A stretch of 64,000 nucleotides of DNA from DATLED01 sp963750255 (GCA_963750255.1 CAVVPZ010000006.1:434001-498000), one strand, 5' to 3'; positions 51,165-61,160 are shown, counted from the stretch's first letter. The notes: generated by a model not told the origin, from the letters alone. Numbers and translations: made by a program.

Positions 51165-52010
51165 CTAGAAGGCGACGTCGGAAACGAGCGTGCCACCGTG
51201 GGCGGGTTCAGCGGCGCTTCGGCCGATCGCATGAACGGTGCCGGCACCGCGTTCGACCGCTTCGAGTTGTGCGACCACCGAGCGGGCGACGACCGGCGAC
51301 ATCATGATCGAGAGGTGACCTTCGTCCTTGACGAGAATGTTGGTGGCACGGAGGGCGGGGTGGCGGAGCATGGCCGACGGAGCCGGCTGAATGAGGAGGT
51401 CGAGGTTCGAATAGAACGCGACCCACCGCACCCCTCGACCGCGCTCGACGCCGGAGGCCAGGCGGCGCATCACCGACGACCCCGGCCGCAGGTCGCGGGC
51501 GCTGCGCCCCATACCCAGGCGGGCCGCATTGGTGCCCTCGTGAGGTGAGGCGATCGTGATCGCGGTGTCGACGACCCGGTGGCCGCCGAGCTCCTGGACG
51601 AAGTAGCGAAGCAAGACGCCACCCATGCTGTGGCCGACGATGTGCACTCGGTCATGACCGGTCAGCCGGCGGATCTCCTCGACCCGATCACTCAGACGTT
51701 GGGCGAGTTCGGCAACACCTTCGCGGCCGAAGGCGAGGTAGTTCATGGTGTGGACGCTCGAGAACCCGGCGTGGCGGAGGGTCCGCTCGACGAGGAACCA
51801 GCCCGACCGGTTGTGGCCGTAGCCGTGCACGAGCAGCACCGGGGTGTCATGGACGTCGCCGTGGGGTCGACCGGTGCTGAGCGCGGCCTCGGCCAGACCG
51901 AGCGGATAGCGGGCAGCGCAGCGGGCCGCGTTCATGACCTCGCGAGCGCAGCCGAGGTAGGTCTCGGGTCGACGGAGTGCGGTGCTGAAGGTGCCCACGA
52001 TCTTCATCAT
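51165..52010 (-). CDS. Alpha/beta hydrolase, lipase/PGAP1-like
   Basis: 281 residues. The oxyanion-hole region is VLLVHGYGHNRSGWF (about 58-72), the nucleophile elbow GHSMGGVLL (about 125-133), and the catalytic His is probably in DEGHLSIM (about 237). The arrangement fits bacterial class 2 lipases and PGAP1-like esterases. No clear signal peptide, so probably cytosolic. The true substrate is unknown. Confidence 0.85.
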   Translation of the reverse strand: MMKIVGTFSTALRRPETYLGCAREVMNAARCAARYPLGLAEAALSTGRPHGDVHDTPVLLVHGYGHNRSGWFLVERTLRHAGFSSVHTMNYLAFGREGVAELAQRLSDRVEEIRRLTGHDRVHIVGHSMGGVLLRYFVQELGGHRVVDTAITIASPHEGTNAARLGMGRSARDLRPGSSVMRRLASGVERGRGVRWVAFYSNLDLLIQPAPSAMLRHPALRATNILVKDEGHLSIMMSPVVARSVVAQLEAVERGAGTVHAIGRSAAEPAHGGTLVSDVAF

Positions 52011-52078
52011 CGGAACCTTTACCCCACGGGATGTAGCGCCTACGCCAGGTCATTTGCAGAATGGCCCGAACGGACCGG

Positions 52079-52573
52079 TCACCCCACTGCGCGCGTTCTC
52101 AGATCCACGATCAGGGCCCCGCGAGCGTCGACTTCGCCTGGGTAGCGGCGGACGCCGGCGCCGTCGGCGGCTATGACGGTGTCCCCACAGGGATCGGCGA
52201 AGACCCGCCTGTCAGCCCGCCACTCGAGGATGCATCGCTCCTCGCGGGGGGCATCGGCGGCGTAGGCGTCAATGGCGAACCAGCCTTTGGTGTCATCGGC
52301 CCCGAGGTGCTGAACGTAGATCTCGCGGCCCGGCTTCGACGTGAGCGGGTCCTTGAAGAGAATCGGGCCGTCGCGACGGATGGCCTTCGCGAACACGTCG
52401 GGACGCCCGACCTGGAAGCGGTCGCGCCCGAGGTTGACCTCGTCGGGGCGTTGCGACGCGAACTGCACGACGAAGAAGACCACCGCCCCGGCGACGACCA
52501 GGCCGACCAGGCCAGTGACGACCAGCGCCCGCATCCGGCGGACGTTGCGGACCCGGGGGAGGTTGGTGCTCAA
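52079..52573 (-). CDS. Hypothetical membrane-anchored protein
   Basis: 164 residues from TTG at 52573 (ATG at 52534 is an alternative 13 residues later). One N-terminal transmembrane helix (ALVVTGLVGLVVAGAVVFFV) follows a basic start RRMR, so the rest is probably outside the cell. The soluble part has DGPILFKDPLTSKPGREIYV and one cysteine pair spaced by about 17 residues (ERCILEW and FADPCGD). No family recognised; a Rieske-like cofactor site is not visible. Confidence 0.55.
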   Translation of the reverse strand: MSTNLPRVRNVRRMRALVVTGLVGLVVAGAVVFFVVQFASQRPDEVNLGRDRFQVGRPDVFAKAIRRDGPILFKDPLTSKPGREIYVQHLGADDTKGWFAIDAYAADAPREERCILEWRADRRVFADPCGDTVIAADGAGVRRYPGEVDARGALIVDLRTRAVG

Positions 52574-52607
52574 CGGGCCGAGTAGAGGCAGGGGAGAGGC
52601 ACCTGCG

Positions 52608-52613
52608 TAGTAT
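52608..52613 (+). promoter_or_regulatory. Likely -10 box of a leaderless transcript for the B12-binding subunit and sucC
   Basis: TAGTAT, eight bases, GTG at 52622; no Shine-Dalgarno sequence. Confidence 0.5.
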
Positions 52614-52621
52614 TCACGCCC

Positions 52622-53035
52622 GTGAACAGGCCGTATCGCGTCGTCGTCGCCAAGCCCGGCCTCGACGGGCACGATCGAGGGGCCAAGGTCATCTCGATGG
52701 CCCTCCGAGATGCCGGTTTCGAGGTGATCTACACCGGGCTGCACCAGACGCCCGAGCAGGTCGTCGAGGCCGTGATCCAAGAAGACGCCGACGCCGTCGG
52801 GCTGTCGCTCCTCTCCGGCGCTCACATGACCCTGTTCCCCCGCATCATCGATGCGCTCAAGGAGCGGGGCGCCGACGACGTGCTCGTCTTCGGTGGCGGC
52901 ATCATCCCCGACGCCGACATCCCGAAGCTCACGGAGCTCGGCGTGGCCAAGATCTTCACCCCCGGCGCCTCGATCGCCTCCATCACGGAGTGGCTCGAGT
53001 CCGCCCTCGACGAACGCGAAGGAGCGTCCTCCTAG
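52622..53035 (+). CDS. Stand-alone cobalamin-binding subunit of an acyl-CoA mutase
   Basis: 137 residues, the B12-binding domain alone. The cobalamin ligand motif DGHDRGAK (DxHxxG with Asp15, His17, Gly20), GLSLLSGAHMTLFP (about 61-74) and VFGGGIIPDADIP (about 89) are complete. It matches the small subunits of methylmalonyl-, isobutyryl- or 2-hydroxyisobutyryl-CoA mutases; the catalytic large subunit is not in this window. Its TAG overlaps the sucC GTG, so it is coupled to succinyl-CoA synthetase, which would consume succinyl-CoA from methylmalonyl-CoA (inference). Confidence 0.92.
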   Translation: MNRPYRVVVAKPGLDGHDRGAKVISMALRDAGFEVIYTGLHQTPEQVVEAVIQEDADAVGLSLLSGAHMTLFPRIIDALKERGADDVLVFGGGIIPDADIPKLTELGVAKIFTPGASIASITEWLESALDEREGASS

Positions 53036-54186
53036 TGGACCTGTTCGAGTACCAGGGCAAGCAGTATTTCGCCCGCTTCGAGATTCCGGTGTCGGCGGGA
53101 GGCGTGGCCAAGACGGTCGACGAGGCGGTGACCGAAGCCGACAAGGCCGGCTACCCGGTGGTGGTCAAGGCCCAGGTGCAGGTCGGCGGCCGCGGCAAGG
53201 CCGGCGGCATCAAGCTGGCCAACGACGCCGACGAGGTGCGCGAGCACGCCGGCAACATCCTCGGGCATGGACATCAAGGGCCACGTGGTCAAGATGCTCT
53301 GGGTCGAGCACGCCTCCGACATCGCCGAGGAGTACTACGCATCGTTCACCCTCGACCGCTCGGCCAAGAAGCACCTCGGCATGCTGTCGGCCGAGGGTGG
53401 CGTCGAGATCGAGGTCGGTGGCCGAGAGCGAACCCCGACGCCATCGCCAAGATCTGCATCGACCCGGTCGACGGGCTGACCGCCGAGCAGGCCGCGCTCC
53501 TGGGTGGCGGCGGCCAAGCTCAACCCCGAGGCCACCGACGGCGCCGTCGACATCCTCATGAAGCTCTACCGCTGCTACATCGAGGGCGACTGCGACCTGG
53601 CCGAGATCAACCCGCTGATCCTCACCCCCGAGGGCAAGGTGCACGCCCTCGACGCCAAGGTCACCCTCGACGACAACGCCGCGTACCGCCACCCCGAGTG
53701 GGACGAGTTCCGCGGCATCGCAAGATGGACCCGCGCGAGCGAGCTGGCCGCACTCCAAGGGCCTCCAGTACGTCGGCCTCGACGGCACCGTCGGCATCAT
53801 CGCCAACGGCGCCGGCCTGGCCATGAGCACCTTCGACGTCGTCAACCAGGTCGGCGGCTCGCCCGCCAACTTCCTCGACATCGGCGGCGGCGCCTAGGCC
53901 GACGTGATGGCCGACGCCCTCGAGGTCATCAACGCCGACGACAAGGTGAAGGCGATCTTCATCAACATCTTCGGCGGCATCACCCAGGGCGAGGACGTCG
54001 CCAACGGCATCGTCCAGGCCCTCGGGCGGGTCGACATCAAGGCGCCGATCGTCATCCGCCTCGACGGCACCAACGCCGAGGAGGGTCGCGAGATCCTCAA
54101 GCGCACGAGTCGGCGACGCTCATCTCCCAGCCCACCATGCTGGGCGCGGCCAAGAAGGCCGTCGAGCTCGCCAGGAGGAACCAAGT
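53035..54186 (+). pseudogene. sucC: Succinyl-CoA synthetase beta subunit, multiply frameshifted
   Basis: ATP-grasp subunit of the TCA-cycle enzyme. Pieces in changing frames together span the whole protein: DLFEYQGKQYFARFEIPVS and VQVGGRGKAGGIKLA (53035-53262), MDIKGHVVKMLWVEHASDIA (from 53267), NPDAIAKICIDPVDGLT, YIEGDCDLAEINPLILTPEG, QYVGLDGTVGIIANGAGLAM, then GGITQGEDVANGIVQAL and ATLISQPTMLGAAKKAVELA. At least seven indels and one in-frame TAG (53895-53897, in place of a Lys codon) occur. Conservation between the breaks is complete, so poor consensus quality is likelier than gene death. The end and the sucD start are damaged. Confidence 0.85.
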
Positions 54187-55092
54187 ACCGAGCATCTTCG
54201 TCAACAAGGACACCAAGGTCATCGTCCAGGGCATCACCGGCTCCCAGGGCAGCTTCCACGCCTGCGCAACCGCGACTACGGCACCTCGGTCGTGGCCGGC
54301 GACCGCGCCGAAGAAGGCCGGCACCGACGTCGACGGCATCCCCGTGTTCGCCTCCGTGGCCGAGGCCAAGGACGCGACCGGCGCCACCGCGTCGATGATC
54401 CTGGTTCCGGCCTCCGAGGCGCCGCCGCGGCCGTCCTCGAGGCGGCCGCGGCCGAGATGGAACTCGTGCATCGTGTCCATCACCGAGGGCATGCCGGCCC
54501 AGGACGAGGCGCGTGATTTCAACGAGCGTGCGTCGTAACCACCCCAACTGCGCCTGCTCGGCCCCAACTGCCCCGGCATCATGACGGCCGGGGGAGTGCA
54601 ACATCGGCATCACCCCGGCGAGATCGCGCCAAGCCCGGCGGCCCCGTCGGCATCGTCTGCCGCTCCGGCACCCTCACCTACCAGGCGCTGTACGAGCTGG
54701 GTGAGAAGGGCATCGGCGTCACGACCTGCGTCGGGCATCGGCGGCGACCCCGTGCCCGGCACCTCGTTCATCGACTGCCTCGAGGCGTTCCAGGCCGACC
54801 CCGAGACCAAGGCCGTGATCATGTTCGGCGAGATCGGTGGCACCGCCGAAGAAGAGGCGGCCGAGTTCATCAGGGCCCAGATGGACAAGCCCGTGGTCGC
54901 CTACGTGGCCGGCGTCACCGCCCCGCCAGGCAAGAAGATGGGCCACGCCGGCGCCATCGTCTCCGGCGGCAAGGGCACCGCCCAGGGCAAGATGGACGCC
55001 CTCGGGCCGCCGGGTGTCACGGTCGGCCTCAACCCGACCGAGGCCGGCGAGCTCATGGCCGACATCGTCGCAAGGCCTCACGGCCGAGCGCA
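54187..55092 (+). pseudogene. sucD: Succinyl-CoA synthetase alpha subunit, multiply frameshifted
   Basis: CoA-binding and phosphohistidine subunit. Recognisable pieces are SIFVNKDTKVIVQGITGSQG at the N terminus, KKAGTDVDGIPVFASVAEAK, SITEGMPAQDEAR, LRLLGPNCPGIMTAG, VGIVCRSGTLTYQALYELGE, GGDPVPGTSFIDCLEAFQAD, MFGEIGGTAEEEAAEFI and the catalytic His in KMGHAGAIVSGGKGTA. Roughly ten single-base changes break the frame. The start is inferred near 54187 after the AGGAGG at 54175; no start codon survives. The exact end is uncertain. Confidence 0.82.
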
Positions 55093-55221
55093 CCGCCGCC
55101 GCGTTGCGGTGGCCGCGGCGGCCATGGTCGGATCGACTTGGCTGCCGGCGGCCGCGGGCGGCGCTCGCGCGGATCGGGCAGGGCGGCCACGACGAACGTC
55201 TCGGTCTGTCGGGCTGCTGCC
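55093..55221. other. Unassigned sequence between sucD and the amidase gene
   Basis: About 130 bases of GC-rich sequence with no convincing reading frame on either strand. It is within the indel-rich stretch, so the end of sucD or the ribosome-binding region of the next gene may be garbled here. Confidence 0.4.
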
Positions 55222-56292
55222 ATGGCCTCACACCGCCGTGGACCAGATGTGGTTGCGCTCGCCGCTGCGGTGGTCGCCGCCGTGGTGCTCGGGGCGTTCG
55301 CGGGGCACCGTCGACGCCTCGCGGCCAAGCCCGCGGCGGCGACGACCAGCACGACCGTCCGCACCGAGGCGGAGGAGCCGGGCGTGGCGAGCGGGGCGGT
55401 CGAGGCGCCCCCGCCGCCGGCCCGCACGACGGTCGCCCCCGGTCGGCGCCTCCGGCGGCTGCCGGCCGTGGTGGCCTCCGCCACCGGGATCGTGCTGCCG
55501 GTCACCGGCCAGCAGGGCAGCCGTTGGGTTGTCGGTGGCCACGCCGTGCGGCGGCGTCGGCTGTGGTCGGCGGCACGCCGGTCGGACGGTGTGACGTGGT
55601 GCTCGACGCCGGCCACGGGGGCGGCGAGCCTGGGGCGGTGGGCCCGGATGGGCTCGGGAGAGGACCTGAACCTCGCGGTGGTGGCGCAGGCCAGGAGCGC
55701 TCTCGGATCGGCGGGCGTGGGCGTGGTGCCGACCCGCTCCGGTGACTACCGCATGACGCTCGTCGGCCCGGGCCAAGATCGTCGAAGGGCGGTGAAGCCC
55801 AGAGGCCTTCGTCTCGGTCCACTTCAACGCCGAGCCCGACGGGCCGCGGCCGGGGCCGGGCACCGAGACCTACTACCAGACGGGTGGATCGTCGACCAGC
55901 GAATCCAAGCGACTGGCCGGCCTCGTCTACGAAGAGGTGGTCAAGGCGCTTCGGCCGATATCAGGGAACGGTCGTGGGTGGCGGACACCGACGCCGGGGC
56001 CAAGTACCGCACAAGTCGAGCACGGGAGACGACTACTACGGGATCCTGCGCCAGACCCAGGGCACGCCGGCGACGCTGGCCGAGTTGGGGTTCGTCTCGA
56101 ACCCGACCGAGGAGGCGGCTGTACGCCACGGCCGAGGTCCAGGCCATCGCCGGACAAGCCGTCGCCGCCGGCGTCCTGCGCTTCCTGCGAACCAAGGATC
56201 CCGGCTCGGGGTTCGTCGAGCCCTACCCGCGTCAACAGCCAGCGGGTGGAGGCGGGGGAGCCGACAACTGCGTCGATCCACCCCTCGGCTGA
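55222..56292 (+). pseudogene. N-acetylmuramoyl-L-alanine amidase (Amidase_3) with signal anchor, frameshifted
   Basis: Zinc peptidoglycan amidase. ATG at 55222 opens ASHRRGPDVVALAAAVVAAV, a signal anchor, then a proline/threonine-rich linker. The catalytic domain is scattered over frames: VVLDAGHGGGEPGAVGPDG (first zinc His and Glu, near 55600), AEAFVSVHFNAEPDG-like sequence (second His, near 55810), GTETYYQTGGSS and TLAELGFVSNPTEE (last Glu, near 56085). Both the first and last parts are in the same frame, so net indel change is a multiple of three. The C terminus is GGGGADNCVDPP. Confidence 0.75.
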
Positions 56293-56349
56293 CCTGCCCA
56301 CGCCCAACGGGCAGAAAATGATGGACGCGCATTAGAATCTCGAGTCCTC

Positions 56350-58171
56350 ATGACGGTCACCGATGGCCCCACCAGACCCGACGGCACCTTGATCGACAAG
56401 GAAGCCCTCCGCCAGAAGTATCTGGAGGAGCGCGACAAGCGTCTTCGGGCGGACGGCAACGAGCAGTACCTCCGACTTGACGGGCCAACTCGCCCACTAC
56501 CTGGAGGACCCGTACACGCCGGTCGTCGAGCGCGAGCCGCTGACCGACCACGTCACGGTGGCCTTCATCGGCGGCGGGTTCGCCGGCCTGGTCACCGGCG
56601 CCCGACTCAAGGAGGCCGGGGTCGACGATGTCCGCATCATCGAGAAAGGTGGCGACTTCGGGGGCACTTGGTACTGGAACCGGTACCCGGGCGCCCAGTG
56701 CGACACCGCTGCGTTCGTCTACATGCCCCTGCTCGAGGAGACGGGTCATATGCCGAGCGAGAAGTACGCGCACGCACCCGAGATCCTCGAGCACTGTCAG
56801 CGCATCGGCAATCACTACGACCTCTACGACAACGCGTTGTTCCACACCGAAGTCGAGGATCTCACGTGGGATGCCGATCGATCGCGCTGGGTGATCCGCA
56901 CCAACCGCGGTGATCAGTTCACCGCGCAGTTCGTCGGTATGGGCACCGGCCCGTTGCACGTGCCCAAGCTCCCGGGCATCCCCGGCATCGAAAGGTTCGA
57001 GGGCCACTCCTTCCACACGAGCCGATGGGACTACGACTACACCGGCGGCGATCCCTCGGGCACGCCGCTCGACCGCCTCGCCGACAAGCGGGTCGCGATC
57101 ATCGGCACCGGGGCAACGTCGGTGCAGTGCGTGCCCCACCTGGCCCGGGCATGCAAGGAGCTCTTCGTCTTCCAGCGGACGCCGTCCTCGGTCGACGTGC
57201 GCAACAACCATCCGATCGACCCCGACTGGTTCGCCGAGATCGCCACCCCTGGCTGGCAGCAGCGCTGGCTGGAGAACTTCACCGCCAACCAGACCGGTGG
57301 CAATGCCGCCGAAGACCTCGTGATGGACGGGTGGACCGACCTGTCGCGGCGGGTGCGAGAGAAGATGCAGTCCTTGCCCCGCGAGGGCCTCACCCCGGCC
57401 AAGATGATGGCCGCTTTCGAGGACTCGGACTTCGAGAAGATGGAGGAGATCCGCGCCCGGGTCGACGCCGTCGTCTCTGACCCGCAGACGGCCAACGACC
57501 TCAAGGCGTGGTACCGACAGCTCTGCAAGCGTCCGTGCTTCCACGACGACTACCTCAACGCCTACAACGAGCCCGGCACCTACCTCGTGCACACCGATGG
57601 CAAGGGCGTCGAGGAGATCACCGAAACGGCGGTCGTGGCGCAGGGCAAGGCCTACGAGGTCGATTGCATCATCTATGCCTCGGGCTTCGAGGTCGGCACT
57701 CCGTACACCCGACGGGCCGGCTACGACATGACCGGACGCGACGGTGTGAAGCTCTCGGAGTACTGGGCCGACGGTATGAGGACCAAGCACGGCATCCACG
57801 TGCACGGGTTCCCCAACGCCTTCATCGTGCAGCCCACCCAGGGCGCCAACCTGATCTCGAACGTGCCCCACAACCTCACGGAGTCGGGCCGCACGATCGC
57901 CCTCACGGTCAAGCACGCCGTCGAGAACGGGTACGACGAGGTCGAGGTGTCCAAGGACGCCGAGGACGCCTGGATCGAACTCCTGCTCTCGGGTGGCGGC
58001 CGCATGCTCGGAGCGCCTGATTGCACGCCGGGCTACTACAACAACGAGGGCATCAGCCCCGGTCCGGCGGCCAAGCTTTCGGTGGGCTACCCCCAGGGCG
58101 CCACGGCGTTCTTTCGCTACATCGACGAGTGGCGGTCGTCGGGCGAGTTCGAGGGCCTCGAATTCCGCTGA
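56350..58171 (+). CDS. Flavin-containing Baeyer-Villiger-type monooxygenase (one frameshift near the N terminus)
   Basis: Class B flavoprotein. FAD-binding GGGFAGLVTGARLKEAG (about 70), FGGTWYWNRYPGAQCDT, the Baeyer-Villiger fingerprint FEGHSFHTSRWDY (FxGxxxHxxxW-D; about 217) and the NADPH-binding IIGTGATSVQCVP (about 250) are visible. The C-terminal half matches the cyclohexanone/steroid monooxygenase-like group. An extra T at 56477-56478 separates the first 42 residues (TVTDGPTRPDGTLIDKEAL) from the rest. Corrected length is 606 residues. Substrate unknown; ketones or steroids are typical for the family. Confidence 0.88.
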
Positions 58172-58191
58172 GGCCGCCGGACGGGCTCCGG

Positions 58192-58197
58192 TAGGCT
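58192..58197 (+). promoter_or_regulatory. Likely -10 box of a leaderless purN transcript
   Basis: TAGGCT, seven bases, GTG at 58205; no Shine-Dalgarno sequence. Confidence 0.5.
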
Positions 58198-58204
58198 CCG
58201 GCCA

Positions 58205-58765
58205 GTGAGGCTGCGGGTCGGAGCACTGGCATCGGGGACGGGCACCATCCTCGAAGCCCTGCTCACCGCCGGGGTCGACGTCGACCTCGTGGTGACCGAT
58301 CGGCCCTGCCGGGCCCTCGATCTCGCGGCCGAGCACGGGGTCACCGGCGTGCTCGTCGAGCGGAAGAGTTTCGGCGCCGCCTTCGACCGCGATCGGTACT
58401 CCGACACGGTCGTCGACGTGCTCCACCGCCACGCCGTCGATGTGGTCGTGATGGCCGGCTTCGGCACCATCATTCCCAAGGCGGTCGACTCCTTCCCGGG
58501 GCGGATGCTCAATACCCACCCTTCGCTGCTGCCGAGCTTCAAGGGGTGGCACGCAGTGCGCGACGCGCTGGCCTACGGCGTCAAGGTCACCGGGTGCACC
58601 GTGCACGTGGTGACCGAGGAGATGGACGCCGGCCCGATCCTGGCCCAGGAGGCGGTCGAGGTGCGGGCCGACGACACCGAGGACACGTTGCACGAGCGGA
58701 TCAAAGCGGTCGAGCGCCGCCTGTTTCCCGAAACCGTCAAACGCTTCTTGAAGGAGATCGAATGA
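58205..58765 (+). CDS. purN: Phosphoribosylglycinamide formyltransferase
   Basis: 186 residues. Formylates GAR with 10-formyl-tetrahydrofolate in purine synthesis. The start RVGALASGTGTILEAL replaces the usual GSGSN loop by SGTGT. The catalytic Asn-His is in MLNTHPSLLPSF (about 104) and Asp in TEEMDAGPILAQEAV (about 142). GTG start; the stop overlaps the purH ATG. Confidence 0.94.
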   Translation: MRLRVGALASGTGTILEALLTAGVDVDLVVTDRPCRALDLAAEHGVTGVLVERKSFGAAFDRDRYSDTVVDVLHRHAVDVVVMAGFGTIIPKAVDSFPGRMLNTHPSLLPSFKGWHAVRDALAYGVKVTGCTVHVVTEEMDAGPILAQEAVEVRADDTEDTLHERIKAVERRLFPETVKRFLKEIE

Positions 58766-60292
58766 GGGCCCTGCTCTCCGTGTGGGACAAGACCGGCCTC
58801 GAGGCCTTCGCCAAGGGTCTGGTGGCCAACAAGGTCGAGTTGGTGTCGAGCGGCGGCACGTCGCGCTTCCTGGCCGAACACGACATCGCCCACGTCGAGG
58901 TGTCGACGGTGACCGGCGCGCCCGAGATGCTCGGCGGGCGGGTCAAGACGCTCCACCCCAAGATCCACGGCGGCATCCTCGCCAATGCCGATGATCCGCA
59001 GCATCTCGCCGACCTCGAAGCAAATGAGATCCAACGCATTGATCTCGTCGTCTGCAACCTCTATCCCTTCCGGGCCGAGCCCGGCATCGAGATGATCGAC
59101 ATCGGCGGACCGACGATGGTGCGGGCCGCGGCCAAGAACCACGCGCATGTCGCAGTCGTCGTCGACCCCGGCGAGTACGGTGCCGTCCTCGACGAGTTGC
59201 GCCGTGAGGGAGCGATCGGCGAGTCGACTCGGCGCCGCCTCGCTCGGGCCGCGTTCGCCCACACCGCCGCCTACGACGCCGCCATCGTGACGTGGCTCGA
59301 CGAGACCGCACCGGCCGACGCCGAGGGCGACGGACTGCCGCCCACCATCCACCTCGCCCTCGAACGCACCGAGGAGAAGCTTCGCTATGGAGAGAATCCT
59401 CACCAGCGGGGCGCCCGTTACCGGAGCGTCGGGGCCGCGAGTTGGTGGGACTCCGTCGAGCAGTTCAGCGGCCTGGCCCTGAGCTACCTCAACCTCTACG
59501 ACACCGAGGCCGCATGGCAGTTGGTCCACGAGCTTTCCATCGGGGCCGACCCGGCCGCGTGCGCCATCATCAAGCACGCCAATCCCTGTGGCGCGGCCGT
59601 GGCCGGCGACCTCGCCGACGCATACCAGCGCGCGTTGGCGGCCGACGAGAAGTCTGCGTTCGGCGGCATCGTCGCCGTCAACGGCCCGATCACCGATGCC
59701 GTGGCCGACGCCATCGTCGCCGGGCCGCAGGCCGACGTGATCATCGCTCCGGCCTACGAGCCGGGCACGGTCGACAAGCTGATCGGCCGCCGCAAGGCCA
59801 CCCGCCTGCTTCAGGCCGACGCCGCCCGATCCCGAAGCGTTCCACTTCCGCCAGATCAGCGGCGGGTTCCTCGTGCAGGAGCCACACCACTTCGCCTCGG
59901 TCCGGGACGAGTGGCGAGTCGTGACCAGCCGGCAACCGACCGACGACGAGTGGCGCGACGCCGAGTTGGCGTGGCGCCTCGGCGGCTACGTGAAGTCCAA
60001 CTCGATCGTCCTGGTCGCCGGCGGCCAGGCCGTCGGTATCGGCGCCGGTCAACAGAGCCGGGTCGACGCCGGGGAGATCGCGGCGAAGAAGGCCGACGGT
60101 CGCGCCAAGGGCGGCGCGTGTGCCAGCGACGCCTTTTACCCCTTCCGCGACGGCATCGAGGCGGCAGCATCGGCTGGTGTCGCCGTCGTCATCCAGCCCG
60201 GGGGAGCGCTGCACGACGACGAGATCATCGCCGCCGCCGACGAACTCGGCGTGGCGATGGTGTTCACCGGCGAACGACACTTCTTCCACTAG
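58762..60292 (+). CDS. purH: Bifunctional AICAR transformylase / IMP cyclohydrolase (one frameshift)
   Basis: Performs the last two steps of IMP synthesis. The N-terminal MGS-like cyclohydrolase domain has SVWDKTGLEAFAKGL, SSGGTSRFL and GGRVKTLHPKIHGGIL. The transformylase domain has LRYGENPHQRGA, IIKHANPCGAAVA with catalytic Lys-His (about 270) and, after the break, QISGGFLVQE and KSNSIVLVAGGQAVGIGAGQ. An extra G near 59824 shifts the frame in the linker ADA-PDPEAFHFRQ. Corrected length is 509 residues, normal. It ends FTGERHFFH. Confidence 0.94.
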
Positions 60293-60302
60293 GAGCGACC
60301 AG

Positions 60303-61160
60303 ATGACTGCACGACTCCTGCCCGGCAAGCCCGTGGCTGACGCCGTCTTGGCTGATGTCCGCATTCGGGCCGAGAAGCTTCGAGAAGGGGGCGTCACGCC
60401 GGGCCTGGCCACCATGCTGGTGGGCGACGACGACGCCAGCGCCGGCTACATCAGGCTCAAGCAGCGCACGGCGGCCGACCTCGGGTTCGACTCTCCGCAC
60501 ACCCACCTGCCCGCGAACGCCACCCAACAGCAGGTAGAGGACGAGATCCGGCGCTACGGCGACGACCCGTCGGTGCACGCGTTGCTCGTGCAGTACCCCA
60601 TCCCCGGCCACCTCGACTACGACGCCGCCATCGCGGTGATGAACCCGGACAAGGACGTCGACGCCGCCCACCCATACAACATGGGGAGGCTCGCCCTTTC
60701 GATGCCCGGCCCGACGCCCTGCACCCCGGCCGGTATCGAGGCCCTCCTCGCGCACTACGACATCCCCGTGTCGGGCAAACACGTCGTCATTCTCGGCCGG
60801 GGTGCCACGCTCGGCCGCCCGCTGGCGCTTCTGCTCAGCCAGAAACGACCCACGGCCAATGCCGCCGTCACCGTCGTGCACACGGGCGTGCCCGACTGGG
60901 AGCGCTACACGCGTGAAGCCGAGATTCTCATCGCCGCGGCCGGGGTACCCGGCATCATCCAGCCCCAACACGTCAAGCCCGGAGCGGTCGTGATCGGTGG
61001 TGGGGTGCGGTATCAGGGCAGGACGCTCCTGCCCGATGTCGACGAGTCGTGCGAGGAGGTCGCCGGGGCGATCACCCCCCGGGTCGGCGGTGTCGGTCCG
61101 ACCACGATCGCCATGCTCTTCCGCAACGCCATCGAGTGCGCCGAGCGGCTGACGGCATGA
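60303..61160 (+). CDS. folD: Bifunctional methylenetetrahydrofolate dehydrogenase / cyclohydrolase
   Basis: 285 residues. Interconverts methylene- and formyl-tetrahydrofolate, feeding purN and purH. The catalytic Tyr-Lys is in GYIRLKQRTAADLG (about 47-60), substrate motif VQYPIPGHLD, DKDVDAAHPYNMG and Rossmann GRGATLGRPLALLL (about 167). The C terminus PRVGGVGPTTIAMLFRNAIE is the family end. It sits ten bases after purH. Confidence 0.96.
   Translation: MTARLLPGKPVADAVLADVRIRAEKLREGGVTPGLATMLVGDDDASAGYIRLKQRTAADLGFDSPHTHLPANATQQQVEDEIRRYGDDPSVHALLVQYPIPGHLDYDAAIAVMNPDKDVDAAHPYNMGRLALSMPGPTPCTPAGIEALLAHYDIPVSGKHVVILGRGATLGRPLALLLSQKRPTANAAVTVVHTGVPDWERYTREAEILIAAAGVPGIIQPQHVKPGAVVIGGGVRYQGRTLLPDVDESCEEVAGAITPRVGGVGPTTIAMLFRNAIECAERLTA

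Noticed and set aside
53895..53897. TAG read as pyrrolysine in sucC
   Set aside because: The site is a conserved lysine in a damaged stretch, and no other in-frame TAG was seen in the window.
54170..54200. SucC-SucD fusion protein
   Set aside because: The apparent read-through is within the indel cluster, a Shine-Dalgarno-like AGGAGG precedes the SucD part, and both the stop and start codons seem damaged.
56477..58171. Monooxygenase starting at 56477
   Set aside because: The codon there is internal; the conserved N-terminal part from ATG 56350 is one base out of frame because of an extra T.
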